DNA of 39,364 nucleotides, taken from contig JAHFRE010000014.1 in NCBI GenBank assembly GCA_023258955.1, positions 1 to 39,364 of the forward strand, written 5' to 3'. Below, piece by piece: positions 9,896 to 17,801 of the stretch. This DNA is from Sterolibacterium sp. (GTDB lineage: Bacteria; Pseudomonadota; Gammaproteobacteria; Burkholderiales; Rhodocyclaceae). A program made the position numbers and the translations under genes. Under the pieces are notes generated by a model. That model was not told the DNA's origin. It did not search any database and saw nothing but the letters and a program-made list of their open reading frames with translations. The stretch's first letter is position 1. The number at the start of each line of letters is the position of its first letter.

Positions 9896-11382
9896 GAACG
9901 CGGCTCCCAAGCCGCCAGCGCCTTCGCGGCTTCGACCGAATCGGAGAAGGGCCGGCGCTCGCCGGCGACCTCCTGATAGTCCTCGTGCCCCTTGCCCGCG
10001 AGCAGCACCACATCCGCCGCCGCGGCGCCGGCAACGGCCAGTCGAATCGCGCTCGCCCGCTCGGGCTCGACCAGCGGCGTGCTCGCCATGCCGCTCAGGA
10101 TGTCGGCGATGATCGCAGCGGGCGCCTCGCGCCGGGGATTGTCGCTCGCCACGACAACGCGATCGGCCAGGCGTTCGGCGACCGCGCCCATCAGCGGCCG
10201 CTTGCCGCTGTCGCGCTCGCCGCCGCAACCGAACAGGCAGTGCAGCTTGCCGCCGCGGGCCCGAGCCACTTCGCGCAGGGTGGAGAGCGCCTGCTCCAGC
10301 GCGTCCGGGGTGTGGGCGTAGTCGACCACCAGCAGCGGCTGCTGGGCATTTCCCGGCACGGCTTGCATGCGCCCCGGTGGAGCGCTGATCTGCGCCAGCT
10401 GCGCCGCCGCGCGGTCCAAGGGGACGCCCGACGCGAGCAGGGCGCCGATCACCGCCAGCAGGTTGGCGGCGTTGAACCGCCCGAGCACCGGCGCCACCAC
10501 CTCGGCCGCGGTGCCGCCGTGACGGACGCGAAAGCCGAGGCCCGCAGCACCAAAGTGCAGCGCCTCGGCGACCACGATGTCGTCGACCAGGCCAGCGTGC
10601 GCGGCCGCATCGTCCAGGGTGTAGCCGATGCAGCGCGCACCCTTGCCCGCCAGCGTCTTGGCGATCTCGCGGCCGCGCGGATCGTCGACATTGAGCACCG
10701 CCGCGGCGAGGCCCGGCGTCTCGAACAGCGCTGCCTTGGCGGCGGCGTAGGCTTCCATATTCGGGTGATAGTCGAGGTGATCGCGGCTGAGATTGGTGAA
10801 CACGGCGAGGTCGAATTCGACCGCGGCGACCCGGCCTTCGGCCAGGCCGATCGAAGAGACCTCCATGGCGCAGGCCTGGGCGCCGCTCGCAACGAAATCG
10901 GCGAGACGGCGCTGCAGGCTGATCGCGTCCGGCGTGGTGTTGGGGCTCGCCTGCAACTCGCCCGGATAGCCGCTGCCCAAGGTGCCGACCACGGCGCAGC
11001 GCCGGCCGGTCGCCGCCAGCGTCTGGGCGATCCACAGGCTGACCGAGGTCTTGCCGTTGGTGCCGGTCACGCCCACCATCCACAAGCGCTGCGACGGTGC
11101 GCCGTACACCCGCTTCGCCAGCTCCCCCGAGAGGGCGGCGAGGCCCGTCACGCCGATGTTCGGCACCGCGATGGCGGCGGGTGCTTGACCCTGGCGCTCC
11201 CAGAGCACCGCCGCCGCGCCGCGGGCGACAGCGTCGGCGACGTGGGCGCGGCCGTCGCTTCTCGATCCCGGCATGGCGACAAAGACCTCGCCGCGGCGTA
11301 GCTGGCGCGAGTCGGCGCACATGCCGGTCGGCTCGACCCCTTGGTGGCGCAGTTGTTCGAGGATTTGGGCGGCGGCGCTCAC
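9892..11382 (-). CDS. murE: UDP-MurNAc-L-Ala-D-Glu--meso-diaminopimelate ligase MurE
   Basis: MurE adds the third amino acid of the peptidoglycan stem. The 496-residue protein carries CADSRQLRRGEVFVAMPG, the P-loop GTNGKTS at about residues 107-113, MEVSSIGLAEGRV, NLSRDHLDYH and VVDYAHTPDALE. The specificity motif DNPR is present at about residues 414-417, which in this family marks meso-diaminopimelate rather than lysine as the amino acid added. The start is GTG at 11382, overlapping the ftsI stop as GTGA. The only nearby ATG is followed immediately by a stop in frame, so GTG is preferred. Confidence 0.97.
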   Translation of the reverse strand: MSAAAQILEQLRHQGVEPTGMCADSRQLRRGEVFVAMPGSRSDGRAHVADAVARGAAAVLWERQGQAPAAIAVPNIGVTGLAALSGELAKRVYGAPSQRLWMVGVTGTNGKTSVSLWIAQTLAATGRRCAVVGTLGSGYPGELQASPNTTPDAISLQRRLADFVASGAQACAMEVSSIGLAEGRVAAVEFDLAVFTNLSRDHLDYHPNMEAYAAAKAALFETPGLAAAVLNVDDPRGREIAKTLAGKGARCIGYTLDDAAAHAGLVDDIVVAEALHFGAAGLGFRVRHGGTAAEVVAPVLGRFNAANLLAVIGALLASGVPLDRAAAQLAQISAPPGRMQAVPGNAQQPLLVVDYAHTPDALEQALSTLREVARARGGKLHCLFGCGGERDSGKRPLMGAVAERLADRVVVASDNPRREAPAAIIADILSGMASTPLVEPERASAIRLAVAGAAAADVVLLAGKGHEDYQEVAGERRPFSDSVEAAKALAAWEPRS

Positions 11383-13100
11383 ATGCTCTCCTTGACCGCC
11401 GGCGAGTCGAGGCTCGCCTGCAGGCCCGGCGCATCGGGGGCGACGCCGAGGGCGCGCAGGCTCGCCGCCATGACCCGGGCGAACACCGGCGCCGCGACGT
11501 CGCCGCCGTAGTAGGCGGCGCCGGCCGGCTCGTCGATCATCACCGCGACGATCAACCGCGGATCGGAGGCGGGGGCGAAACCGACGAACGAGGCGATGTA
11601 TTTGTCGGCGTACACCCCTGACTCGATCTTGTGCGCCGTGCCGGTCTTGCCGGCGACGCGATAGCCGGGGATCTGGGCTTTCGGCGCGGTGCCTCCGGGC
11701 AGCACCGCCATCTCCAGCATCGCGCGCACCTCGTGCGCCGTCTGCTTGGAGAACACCGGCCTGCCCTCGGCCGGCGGCAACTCCAGGCGGGTCAGCGACA
11801 GCGGCAGCAGATCGCCGTCGCGCGCAAACACCAGGTAGGCGCGCGCCAGCTGCATCAGGGTCACCGAGATGCCGTGGCCGTAAGCCATGGTCGCCTGTTC
11901 GATCGGCTGCCACTTCTTGAACGGCCGCAGGCGGCCACCGACCTCGCCGGGGAAACCCAGCTTCAACGGGCTACCGAAACCGAGGCTGTCGAGCATGGCC
12001 CACATCTCCTGCGGCGGCAGGCTCAGCGCCATCTTCGCGGCGCCGACGTTGGAGGATTTCTGGATCACCTGGGCCACGGTGAGCATGCCGTGCATGTGCG
12101 CGTCGTGGATGGTCGCCGAGCCGATGGTCAGGCGTCCCGGCGCGGTCTGGATCAGGGTGTCGGCGCGGTACTTGCCCGCCTCCAGCGCCAGGGCCGCGGT
12201 GAAGGGCTTGAGGGTCGAGCCCGGCTCGAAGGTGTCGGTCAGGGCACGATTGCGCAGCTGCGCACCGGCCAGCTTGACCCGGTTGTTGGGGTTGTAGGTC
12301 GGCGAGTTGACCAGGGCCAGGATCTCGCCGGTCTTGGCGTCGAGCACGACGATGCCGCCGGCCTTGGCCCGGTTCTCGGCGATCGCCTGGCGCAGATTGC
12401 TGTGCGCCAAGTACTGGATCTTGGCGTCGAGCGCCAGCAGCACGTCGCGCCCGTCCTGCGGCGCGCGGATCGATTCCACGTCCTCGACCACCTGACCACG
12501 CCGATCCTTGATCACCCGCCGGCTGCCCGGCTTGCCGGCGAGCGCCGCCTCGAAAGCCAGCTCCACCCCCTCCTGGCCGACGTCCTCGGCGCCGGTGAAG
12601 CCGAGCATATGCGCCGTCACCTCGGCGGAAGGATAGTAGCGGCGATACTCGCGCTGGTCGTGGATGCCTGGCAGCTTGAGCGCCGCCACCCGCTCGGCTG
12701 TGTCGGGCGGAATCTGTCGTTTGACGAACACGAAGTCGGCGTCGGAGCCGAGCTTGCGCGCCAGCTCGCGCACGTCCAGCTCCAGCAGGCCGGCCAGGGC
12801 GCGCAGCTGTCCCGGGTTTAGCTTGGCGTCCTCGGGGATGGCCCAGACCGACTTTACCGGCGTCGACACCGCCAGCACGTCGCCGTGTCGGTCCATGATC
12901 CGACCGCGGGTGGCCGACAGTTCGATCACGCGCGAATAGCGCGAGGCACCCTTCTCCTGGAGAAAGACGCTGTTGAAGCCCTGCAGGTACACCGACCAGC
13001 CGCCGAGCACGGCGAAGGCGGCGAGCAAGCCCAACAGCAGCAGACGCGAACGCCAGGCCGGCAGGCCCTGCGACAGCAGTGGGCTTTGGGAGAACTTCAC
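11379..13100 (-). CDS. ftsI: Septal peptidoglycan transpeptidase FtsI (PBP3)
   Basis: FtsI is the class B penicillin-binding protein that crosslinks septal peptidoglycan with FtsW. From the chosen GTG it is 573 residues. It has a short cytoplasmic tail with SPLLSQGLPAWRSR, one membrane anchor (LLLLGLLAAFAVLGGWSVYL), a dimerisation region with RGRIMDRHGDVLA, and a transpeptidase domain. The active-site motifs are STLK (about 295-298), SSN (349-351) and KTGT (485-488). I chose GTG at 13100 because AAGGA lies 9 nt upstream, it avoids overlapping ftsL, and homologues begin at this motif as I recall the family. An in-frame ATG at 13127 overlaps ftsL by 14 bp and is the alternative. Confidence 0.95.
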   Translation of the reverse strand: MKFSQSPLLSQGLPAWRSRLLLLGLLAAFAVLGGWSVYLQGFNSVFLQEKGASRYSRVIELSATRGRIMDRHGDVLAVSTPVKSVWAIPEDAKLNPGQLRALAGLLELDVRELARKLGSDADFVFVKRQIPPDTAERVAALKLPGIHDQREYRRYYPSAEVTAHMLGFTGAEDVGQEGVELAFEAALAGKPGSRRVIKDRRGQVVEDVESIRAPQDGRDVLLALDAKIQYLAHSNLRQAIAENRAKAGGIVVLDAKTGEILALVNSPTYNPNNRVKLAGAQLRNRALTDTFEPGSTLKPFTAALALEAGKYRADTLIQTAPGRLTIGSATIHDAHMHGMLTVAQVIQKSSNVGAAKMALSLPPQEMWAMLDSLGFGSPLKLGFPGEVGGRLRPFKKWQPIEQATMAYGHGISVTLMQLARAYLVFARDGDLLPLSLTRLELPPAEGRPVFSKQTAHEVRAMLEMAVLPGGTAPKAQIPGYRVAGKTGTAHKIESGVYADKYIASFVGFAPASDPRLIVAVMIDEPAGAAYYGGDVAAPVFARVMAASLRALGVAPDAPGLQASLDSPAVKESM

Positions 13101-13113
13101 GGGGTGCGATCCT

Positions 13114-13380
13114 TCATCGAACGGCATCGATGCTGATGATTTGACCGGGCCCGGGCGCTTTCATGCGCAGCTTGTCGCGGGCGATCTTCTCCACCCGGCC
13201 GGGAGCAGCCCAGGTGCTCTGCTCCAGCTGCAACTGACCCCACTCGACCTCCAGCGCCTGGCTGCGCGCCTGTTCCCGCTCCAACTCGGTAAACAGCTTG
13301 CGCGCGGTGTGGTTGGCGCTGACGGTGGCCAGGGCGCAGACCACCGCCAGCGCCAGCAGGATGGCGTTGATCCGGGCCAT
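13114..13380 (-). CDS. ftsL: Cell division protein FtsL
   Basis: FtsL is a small bitopic divisome protein that forms the FtsQLB complex through a periplasmic coiled coil and activates FtsW/FtsI. This 88-residue protein has the expected layout: a very short N-terminus (MARIN), one membrane helix (AILLALAVVCALATVSA), then a heptad-like, Glu/Leu-rich segment (ARKLFTELEREQARSQALEV) and a conserved end region with ARDKLRM. The ATG shares one base with the rsmH stop (TGATG). The identity rests on size, topology and position, since FtsL sequences are poorly conserved, but the location between rsmH and ftsI is diagnostic. Confidence 0.94.
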   Translation of the reverse strand: MARINAILLALAVVCALATVSANHTARKLFTELEREQARSQALEVEWGQLQLEQSTWAAPGRVEKIARDKLRMKAPGPGQIISIDAVR

Positions 13381-14312
13381 CAGCGCTTCTCCGCGACGCG
13401 CATGACAGCGCTGCGAGCGCGCGGGTTGGCGGCGATTTCAGCCTCGCCCGGAAACACCACTTTGCCCACCAGGCGCAGAGTCGGCGACGACATCTCGGCG
13501 GCGCGTAACGGCAGTCGCGCCGGCAGTTCGGGCGGCTGGGCGCGGCTGCGCAGGAAACGCTTGACCAGGCGGTCTTCGAGCGAGTGAAAGCTGATCACCA
13601 CCAAGCGTCCACCGGGCGCGAGCCGTTGGGCGCAGGTGGGCAGGGCTAGCGACAACTCCTCAAGTTCCTGATTGATGTGAATCCGTAGAGCCTGAAAGCT
13701 ACGCGTCGCCGGGTGCTTGCCCGGTTCGCGCGTACGAACGGCCTTTTCCACGAGCGCGGCAAATTGTCGTGTGCCTGAAATACGGTGTTCGCCCCGAGCA
13801 GCAACAACCGCCTTTGCAATCGCATCAGCAAACCGTTCTTCGCCATAATCTTTTATCACCCTCCTGATTTCCTGTTGAGAAGCCCGCTCCAACCACTGCG
13901 CCGCTGTTTCGCCGCGGCTCGTATCCATGCGCATGTCCAGGGGCGCGTCGTGGCGAAAGCTGAATCCGCGCTCTGCCTCGTCCAACTGCGGCGATGAGAC
14001 GCCCAAATCGAGCAGCACCCCATCCACCTCGTTCCACCCCAGACCGTCCAGCACTTCGTCCATCGCGCCGAAGGCGGCGTGCAGCAACGTCATCCGCCCA
14101 TCGACCATCCCGGCCCCCGCGGCGATCGCCGCCGGATCACGGTCTATTGCCAGCAGACGTCCGGATTCACCCAGGCGCCGCAGTATTTCTGCGCTGTGTC
14201 CGCCGCGCCCGAAGGTGGCGTCGACATACCGACCCTCTGCTTTCACCTGCAGCGCGGCGAGCGCCTCTTGCAGCAGCACGCTGCGGTGCACCGGGGGCGC
14301 ACCCTCGTTCAC
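13380..14312 (-). CDS. rsmH: 16S rRNA (cytosine-1402-N4)-methyltransferase RsmH (MraW)
   Basis: RsmH methylates N4 of C1402 in the decoding centre of 16S rRNA using S-adenosylmethionine. It acts on the same nucleotide as RsmI, which is encoded a few kilobases upstream (17,802-18,656). The 310-residue protein begins with [13 protein letters not shown]. It has the SAM motif [11 protein letters not shown] (GRGGHS at about 35-40), [41 protein letters not shown] and [14 protein letters not shown], and ends in [14 protein letters not shown]. The start is GTG at 14312, overlapping the mraZ stop as GTGA. The longer open frame extending upstream is an alternative frame of mraZ. Confidence 0.97.
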   Translation of the reverse strand: MNEGAPPVHRSVLLQEALAALQVKAEGRYVDATFGRGGHSAEILRRLGESGRLLAIDRDPAAIAAGAGMVDGRMTLLHAAFGAMDEVLDGLGWNEVDGVLLDLGVSSPQLDEAERGFSFRHDAPLDMRMDTSRGETAAQWLERASQQEIRRVIKDYGEERFADAIAKAVVAARGEHRISGTRQFAALVEKAVRTREPGKHPATRSFQALRIHINQELEELSLALPTCAQRLAPGGRLVVISFHSLEDRLVKRFLRSRAQPPELPARLPLRAAEMSSPTLRLVGKVVFPGEAEIAANPRARSAVMRVAEKR

Positions 14313-14755
14313 AACGTCAAGCTCTCCAGTCCCGGCGGCAACAATTTGTCGCCGAGGGCAAATATCGCGTCCTGCTGCTGCTTCCAGCCGGCATCGCTCC
14401 AGATTTCGAAATGGCTGCCCTGGCCGACCAGCCAGACCTGCTTCTCCAGGCCCGCGTATTGGCGCAACTCGGGCGGCACCAGCAGGCGGCCGGCGGCGTC
14501 CATCTCGGCGTCGGTGGCGAAACCGACGAGCAAGCGCCGCAACATCGCCGACTGGGTCTCGAGGCTGGGGGCGGCGAGGATCTTGGCGCGGATCGGCTCC
14601 CACGCCGGGGCCGGATAGAGGAGCAGGCAACGGTGCGGGTGGGCGGTCAGTACGAGGCGGCCGGCGTCGGGTTGGGCCAGTCCGTCGCGATGCCGGGACG
14701 GGACGACCATGCGTCCCTTGACATCCAGACTCAGCGCCGCCGCCCCTTGAAACAT
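14309..14755 (-). CDS. mraZ: Transcriptional regulator MraZ
   Basis: MraZ is a ring-forming DNA-binding protein that represses its own dcw operon by binding short tandem repeats at the promoter. The 148-residue protein contains two SpoVT/AbrB-type repeats, each with the DxxGR signature: [15 protein letters not shown] near the N-terminus and [15 protein letters not shown] near residue 85. I chose the ATG at 14755 because a GGGAG ribosome-binding site lies just upstream and family members start with MFQG. The in-frame ATG 60 bp further upstream would fall inside the leader. Its operator is visible 46 bp upstream. Confidence 0.97.
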   Translation of the reverse strand: MFQGAAALSLDVKGRMVVPSRHRDGLAQPDAGRLVLTAHPHRCLLLYPAPAWEPIRAKILAAPSLETQSAMLRRLLVGFATDAEMDAAGRLLVPPELRQYAGLEKQVWLVGQGSHFEIWSDAGWKQQQDAIFALGDKLLPPGLESLTL

Positions 14756-14800
14756 CCAGTCTCCCGTCTTGTCGCGAGGGGGCCGGGCGACCCCCGGATT

Positions 14801-14825
14801 CCCACATTTCCCCACTTCTTCCCAC
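14801..14825 (-). promoter_or_regulatory. MraZ operator: three GTGGG repeats at 10-bp period
   Basis: On the minus strand GTGGG occurs at 14825-14821, 14815-14811 and 14805-14801, exactly 10 bp apart (GTGGGAAGAA, GTGGGGAAAT, GTGGGAATCC). MraZ is known to bind three or so TGGGN repeats separated by 5 bp upstream of mraZ. The first repeat touches the -10 element, so bound MraZ should block transcription start. The repeats are seen directly; the binding is inferred from family knowledge. Confidence 0.9.
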
Positions 14826-14852
14826 TGTAGAGCAAATTCATGGGTGGGTCAA
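14824..14852 (-). promoter_or_regulatory. Sigma-70 promoter of the dcw operon (mraZ promoter)
   Basis: On the minus strand TTGACC (14852-14847) and TACAGT (14829-14824) are separated by 17 bp, a good sigma-70 match. The -10 overlaps the first MraZ repeat. The leader to the mraZ ATG is about 65-70 nt. Confidence 0.8.
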
Positions 14853-14970
14853 GCGCCAAACGTGGTTTTTTCTTGTCCAGACAAGGACTTACCGGCGAAA
14901 GCTCGCGCAGGTAATAATCCTTAAAAAACAATAGGGATGGGGTTTAAAGCTAAAGTAAATTCTGGAATCG

Positions 14971-15397
14971 GGAGTGGAAGCCCGCCGATAAGCCGGGTTC
15001 TGTCGTGGGCAGCCATTCCTCTGGGCCCGCCGTTGCCGACGGGCTCTTGCAGCCTACCCGGAAGCAGCGCGAGCAACGCTATCGCTTCCCTATTTGGCCT
15101 TGCCCCGGATGGAGGTTACCGTGCCGTCCGTGTCGCCACGTCCGCGGTGGGCTCTTACCCCGGCACCGCTCGCGCGGCACCGGCGCACCTTGCGGCGCGC
15201 CACCATTTCACCCTTGCCGTCTCTTGCGAGCTTAGGCGGTATCTTTCTGTTGCCCTGTTCGTCGCCTTGGGCCGCAACTCAAATGCATCCTGAGCGCGAC
15301 TTATAACGCCCGGCTGTTAGCCGGCATCCTGCTCTGCGGGGCCCGGACTTTCCTCCATGGATTTGCATCCACAGCGGCTGCCTAGCGGGCTTCCGCT
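14971..15397 (-). ncRNA. rnpB: RNase P RNA (rnpB), bacterial class A
   Basis: This is the catalytic RNA of RNase P, which trims the 5' leader of tRNA precursors. On the minus strand the 5' region contains the near-universal GAGGAAAGTCCGGGC block. Downstream come the AGGGTGAAA block, then GGTAACCTCCATCCGGGGCAA and GCCAAATAGG, GGGTAGGCTGC, and near the 3' end the invariant CACGACAGAACCCGGCTTATCG. The two ends form a perfect 10-bp P1 helix (GGAAGCCCGC at 15394-15385 against GCGGGCTTCC at 14985-14976), which fixes the boundaries to within a few bases. Location between the dcw cluster and rsmI/pyrC is common in betaproteobacteria. No clear rho-independent terminator is visible, only a T-rich stretch about 45 bp downstream. 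Confidence 0.97.
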
Positions 15398-16182
15398 GTC
15401 GATTGTAACAGCCGCAGCGGTCTGAACTGGCGCTGATCGAGATAGTACTCGGCGCATTCGTTGGCTGCCGTCGCACCAGGCCAGCCGAGCAGGGGTAGGG
15501 GTTGCAGGTCGCGCGGCCGCGGTGAAAAAGCCCCGGCGAAGCGCTGCGCGACCCGGGCGTCAACGTCGGCCAGTTGCTCCGCCTCGCTCAGCCGATGCCA
15601 GTCGGGGTCGACGTGGAGCAGCAGCGACTTGGCGCACAGGCCCAGGTGCGGCCGGCGCAGCATGTCGTAGCTGGCGTGGCCGAAGACGAACAGCCGCAGG
15701 TGCTCCAAGACCTCGGCCCGGCGCTGCCAGAACAGCTCCTGCCAGCGATGGCCGCACAGCGCCCGCCAAAGGTCGAGGCGCGAACAGACGACGATGGCAC
15801 CGCATTCATCGAACTGGGTGAGGCTGTCGCGCAGGGGCCCGCAACCGGTCTGTCGCCACCTATCGCGGCCGAGATGGGCCTGGTGATGGCGGCCGTTCAA
15901 GGCCGCCTTGGTGCGCGGGAAGGCGAGCCAGACCATGGCGTTGAAGGCGTCGTGCCACACGCCTGGCCGTGTCTCCACTTCGCCCAGCCAGTAGATCCGC
16001 TCTTCGTACGACATGCCGCTGCCGCCGGGCACGACGAAACGCAGGGCGGCGCCGCCGCCGCTGACGATGCCGGCGGCCGCGGCCTGGGCGTTGAGCGTCT
16101 CGCCGTCGGGTGGTTCGCCACCCTCAGCGACGCCACCGCCATAGGCGGCCAGCGGCGCGTAGAGGGCTAGGCGCGAGAACAA
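15382..16182 (-). CDS. DUF3025 domain protein
   Basis: This is a soluble protein of about 266 residues belonging, by recognisable motifs, to the DUF3025 family of proteobacterial proteins of unknown function. Family-like motifs are LRFV, SYEERIYWLGEVETRPGVWHD (read in two halves: SYEERIYWLGEV and TRPGVWHDAFNAMVWLAFPR), TKAALNGRHH, GPLRDSLTQFDECGAIVV, and HRWQELFW. The start is uncertain. I used TTG at 16182 (LFSRLALYAPLAAYG), because the frame upstream is only the alternative frame of the lipoprotein gene and the family begins near here. The 3' end overlaps the rnpB 5' end by about 15 bp and contains its -10 element. It probably shares a transcript with the lipoprotein and pyrC. Confidence 0.8.
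   Translation of the reverse strand: MFSRLALYAPLAAYGGGVAEGGEPPDGETLNAQAAAAGIVSGGGAALRFVVPGGSGMSYEERIYWLGEVETRPGVWHDAFNAMVWLAFPRTKAALNGRHHQAHLGRDRWRQTGCGPLRDSLTQFDECGAIVVCSRLDLWRALCGHRWQELFWQRRAEVLEHLRLFVFGHASYDMLRRPHLGLCAKSLLLHVDPDWHRLSEAEQLADVDARVAQRFAGAFSPRPRDLQPLPLLGWPGATAANECAEYYLDQRQFRPLRLLQSTAEAR
15402..15407 (-). promoter_or_regulatory. Likely -10 element of the rnpB promoter
   Basis: TACAAT reads on the minus strand at 15407-15402, placing a start about 6-8 nt downstream, at the beginning of the P1 helix. No good -35 is visible. The element lies inside the last codons of the DUF3025 gene. Confidence 0.55.
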
Positions 16183-16184
16183 GT

Positions 16185-16760
16185 TCAGCGGCCCGCCGCG
16201 GGTGCGACCGGCAGGGTCGGGGCGGCCTGCGGTTCGGTCGGTGCTGGCGCTGCCGGCGCGGTGGCGGCCGATGTGGCCCCTGCCGGCGCGGCGGCGGGCG
16301 TGGCGCCTGCTGGTGTAGCGACGGCCTGCGGTGGTGCCGGCGGCTTGGGTAGGGCGACAAAGGTCAGCTTGCCGTCCTTGAACTCGAAACTGCCGCGCAG
16401 TTCGCCGGGCTCCGGCGGCGGCGCCTTGAAGCGCTGCAGCTGACACTTCTTGGTCTCGGCGATGTACCAATTATTGCCCTGCTTGACGATGTAGGCGCCG
16501 TCGGCTGCCTGGTAGACGTCCAGCTTCAAGCCATCGAGCGGCGCCGGCTGCAGGTTGTGACGGCGCATGCAATCGGGCTGACGCGTGGTCAGCAGTCCGA
16601 GCTGCCACTCGTCGTCCCACAGATAGTTCTGGTCGACGATCAGGGTCAGGCTCAGCTCCGGTCCGTTGATCATGTAGGAGGCCGAATCGCTGCGGCAGCC
16701 GCCCGCCAGCGCGGCAATCAAGGCCAGCGCAGCCGTTGCCGCGCGCCTGCTCAACTTCAT
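16185..16760 (-). CDS. Lipoprotein of unknown function with Ala/Pro-rich tail
   Basis: The 191-residue protein starts with a lipoprotein signal (MKLSRRAATAALALIAALAG) and a lipobox-like AGGC with the modified Cys at residue 22. This predicts anchoring in the outer or inner membrane facing the periplasm. The middle part (GPELSLTLIVDQNYLWDDEW, then TRQPDCMRRHNL, WYIAETKKCQLQRF) is not a family I can name with confidence. Two further cysteines could form a disulfide. The last about 55 residues are almost only Ala, Pro and Thr and look unstructured. Its ATG overlaps the pyrC stop (ATGA), so it is coupled to pyrC, and DUF3025 follows immediately. The function is unknown. Confidence 0.82.
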   Translation of the reverse strand: MKLSRRAATAALALIAALAGGCRSDSASYMINGPELSLTLIVDQNYLWDDEWQLGLLTTRQPDCMRRHNLQPAPLDGLKLDVYQAADGAYIVKQGNNWYIAETKKCQLQRFKAPPPEPGELRGSFEFKDGKLTFVALPKPPAPPQAVATPAGATPAAAPAGATSAATAPAAPAPTEPQAAPTLPVAPAAGR

Positions 16761-17794
16761 GGTTGCACCCTCCACAAGATCGTTTCGCCGGCCATGAACG
16801 GCACCAGCGCTTCTCCATCGGCAAAGGCCTGCGCCACCGGCACCGTCCACGCCTCGCTGACCAGGGTCAGCGTCTCGCGGCTGCGCGACAGGCCGTAGAA
16901 ATCGGCGCCGTAGTGGCTGGCGAAGCCTTCCAGCCGCGTCAGCGCCCCCTCGGCGTCGAACAGCTGCGCGTAGAGCTCGATGCCGGCGTGGGCAGTGTAG
17001 CAGCCGGCGCAGCCGTGGTCGGCCTCCTTGGCGCTACGCCCGTGCGGTGCCGAGTCGCTGCCGAGAAAGAATTTCGGATCGCCCGATACCGCGGCGGCGA
17101 CCAGCGCCCGCCGATGGGCTTCGCGTTTGAGCAGCGGCAGACAATAGTTGTGGGGGCGCAGGCCGCCGGCGAAGATGGCGTTGCGGTTGAGCAGCAGGTG
17201 ATGGGCGGTGATGGTCGCCGCGACCCCGGGTCCGGCGCCGCGCACGAAGTCCACCGCATCGCCGGTGGTGATGTGTTCGAACACCAGGCGCAGACCGGGG
17301 AAATCGCGCCTCAGGGGCAGGGCCACCCGTTCGATGAAGGCCGCCTCGCGGTCGAAGACGTCGACCGCGACATCGGTCAGTTCGCCGTGCACCAACAGCG
17401 GCAGGCCGCTGGCCTCCATCGCCGCCAGCGCCTGCCGGCAGCGCTGGATGTCGGTGACCCCGGCGGCGGAGTTGGTGGTGGCGCCGGCCGGGTAGTACTT
17501 GATCGCGTGAACAAAATCGCTGGCCCGCGCCGCGTGAATTTCAGCCGCCGTCGTGTCGTCGGTCAGGTAGAGGGTCATCAGCGGTTCGAAGCGCAGGCCC
17601 TTGGGCAGCGCCGCCAGTATCCGCTCGCGGTAGGCCGCCGCGGCGGCCACCGTCGTCACCGGCGGTTTCAGGTTGGGCATGACGATGGCGGCGGCAAAGC
17701 GCTGCGCCGTGTCGGGCAAGACCATCGCCATGGCGGCGCCGTCGCGCAGGTGCAGGTGCGCGTCCAGGGGCCGGGCGATGGTCAGTGTGCGCAT
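16757..17794 (-). CDS. pyrC: Dihydroorotase PyrC (class II)
   Basis: PyrC catalyses the reversible cyclisation of N-carbamoyl-aspartate to dihydroorotate in pyrimidine synthesis. The protein is 345 residues, close to E. coli PyrC. Binuclear zinc ligands are in place: HLH at residues 13-15, the Lys to be carbamylated at 99 (AIKYYPAGATTNS), His136 (LVHGEL), His174 (FEHITT) and Asp247 (GSDSAPH). LRPHNYCLPLLKRE is the substrate loop region. The ATG at 17794 was chosen because the motif DAHLHLRDG then falls at the usual distance from the N-terminus. The upstream frame belongs to rsmI. Confidence 0.97.
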   Translation of the reverse strand: MRTLTIARPLDAHLHLRDGAAMAMVLPDTAQRFAAAIVMPNLKPPVTTVAAAAAYRERILAALPKGLRFEPLMTLYLTDDTTAAEIHAARASDFVHAIKYYPAGATTNSAAGVTDIQRCRQALAAMEASGLPLLVHGELTDVAVDVFDREAAFIERVALPLRRDFPGLRLVFEHITTGDAVDFVRGAGPGVAATITAHHLLLNRNAIFAGGLRPHNYCLPLLKREAHRRALVAAAVSGDPKFFLGSDSAPHGRSAKEADHGCAGCYTAHAGIELYAQLFDAEGALTRLEGFASHYGADFYGLSRSRETLTLVSEAWTVPVAQAFADGEALVPFMAGETILWRVQP

Positions 17795-17801
17795 GGCGCG
17801 A

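Noticed and set aside
7451-9976. 841-codon open frame on the plus strand antisense to mraY and murF
   Set aside because: GC-rich antisense frames stay open by codon bias. The translation is His/Gln/Asp/Arg-rich with no domain, and conserved mraY and murF lie opposite.
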